Assembly (NCBI GenBank): GCA_900551135.1
Contig: URUX01000129.1
Location: forward strand, 1 to 7,040
Direction: 5' to 3'
Length of the DNA stretch: 7,040 nt
Source: an uncultured Clostridium sp.
GTDB lineage: Bacteria; Bacillota; Clostridia; Lachnospirales; Lachnospiraceae
The notes beneath the pieces were generated by a model. It made no database searches, had not been told where the DNA came from, and saw only the letters and a program-made list of their open reading frames with translations. The translations under genes and the position numbers were made by a program. Position 1 is the stretch's first letter, and every line of letters starts with the position of its first letter. This document shows positions 6,556 through 7,040 of this stretch, in pieces.

Positions 6556-7040
6556 AAAAAGATATTATCCATGATTTAAAACGTCAATATGATGAGATTC
6601 CGGTTCCGCCGGAAGCAAAGGATCGGATTCTTTTGGGAATCCGTCAGGCGGAGGAAGAAAAGGCAGAACAGACCAGACCGGAACCCAGACAGAATCAGAA
6701 GGCCAGAAGAGATAAGAAAGGAATTGTGATTATTATGATGAAAAGAACTGCCGCAACCGCAGCCGCAGCGGTTGCCGCTATTACGATTTTGGTAAATGTA
6801 AACCCGTCTGTGGCGATGGCTATGGGAAAACTTCCCATTATCGGTCCAATTGCCCAGGTAGTAACCTTCCGTACCTATGAGTCTTCGGAAGGGGGCCATG
6901 AAGCCAATATTAAGGTTCCGGAGATTGCTGCGGAACAGGATGCAGGAGAGGCCAACAAGGCTATTGAAGAATATGCGGATCAGTTAATCGCCCAGTACGA
7001 AGCAGATCTAAAGGCTTCGGAAGGAGAAGGATTCCAGTCT
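6552..7040 (+). CDS. rsiV: RsiV-like transmembrane anti-sigma factor, N-terminal 163 residues (3' end outside the window)
   Basis: The frame is open from the ATG at 6552 to the window end; the family is usually about 280-350 residues, so roughly half is missing. The cytoplasmic N-terminus (1-56) is charged, with a DEIPVPPEAKDRI segment (14-26) typical of anti-sigma N-termini that hold the sigma factor. A membrane segment follows, about 66-84 and Ala/Val/Ile-rich, with extra hydrophobics at 57-63. Directly outside come NPSVAMAMGKLPIIGPI (84-100) and VTFRTYE (104-110), which match the B. subtilis RsiV juxtamembrane region as I remember it, including an A-x-A site (A88-M89-A90) where signal peptidase would cut. 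The rest, lost here, should be the DUF3298-type lysozyme-binding domain. By analogy the inducer triggers cutting outside, then intramembrane proteolysis frees the sigma factor. Lysozyme as the inducer is inferred, not shown. Confidence 0.88.
   Translation, partial: MKKDIIHDLKRQYDEIPVPPEAKDRILLGIRQAEEEKAEQTRPEPRQNQKARRDKKGIVIIMMKRTAATAAAAVAAITILVNVNPSVAMAMGKLPIIGPIAQVVTFRTYESSEGGHEANIKVPEIAAEQDAGEANKAIEEYADQLIAQYEADLKASEGEGFQS

Noticed and set aside
6576..6899. 107-codon open frame on the - strand inside the anti-sigma gene
   Set aside because: No ribosome binding site, low-complexity translation caused by the Ala-rich membrane segment on the other strand, and a well-supported gene opposite.

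Overview
The window looks like chromosomal DNA from a low-to-mid-GC Firmicute, most likely a gut-type Clostridia member of the Lachnospiraceae. The reasons are strong AGGAGG-like ribosome binding sites before almost every gene, a streptococcal/clostridial-type tryptophanyl-tRNA synthetase, an L,D-transpeptidase with the long extracellular domain usual in clostridia, and a SigV/RsiV-type sigma/anti-sigma pair. This assignment is inference from protein resemblance; no rRNA or other marker is present. Every real gene is on the + strand, gene density is very high, and there is no sign of mobile DNA, CRISPR or tRNA genes.

Region 1 (1-3356) is a tight run of four genes: the C-terminal part of a YgiQ-family radical SAM protein, a classical short-chain dehydrogenase, a small two-helix membrane protein of unknown function, and an RluA-family pseudouridine synthase with an S4 domain. 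Gaps are 17 bases or less, and the dehydrogenase and membrane-protein genes overlap as ATGA, so they are probably one transcript.

Region 2 (3353-5986) begins with a near-consensus housekeeping promoter whose -35 box contains the stop codon of the pseudouridine synthase gene. It drives a secreted L,D-transpeptidase and, 31 bases further on, trpS. A clean intrinsic terminator with a perfect 13-bp stem closes the unit.

Region 3 (5986-7040) is a stress-response module: an ECF sigma factor and an RsiV-like membrane anti-sigma factor that overlap as ATGA. The anti-sigma gene runs off the end of the window. A TGAAAC / CGTC element pair with a 17-base spacer, of the kind ECF sigma factors read, lies just before the sigma gene, which suggests positive autoregulation. 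In Bacillus subtilis the homologous pair senses lysozyme; the same hydrophobic segment followed by an A-x-A signal-peptidase-like site is visible here.

I did not find an undescribed system. The least explained gene is the small membrane protein at 1788-2357. The most informative regulatory features are the two promoters and the terminator.
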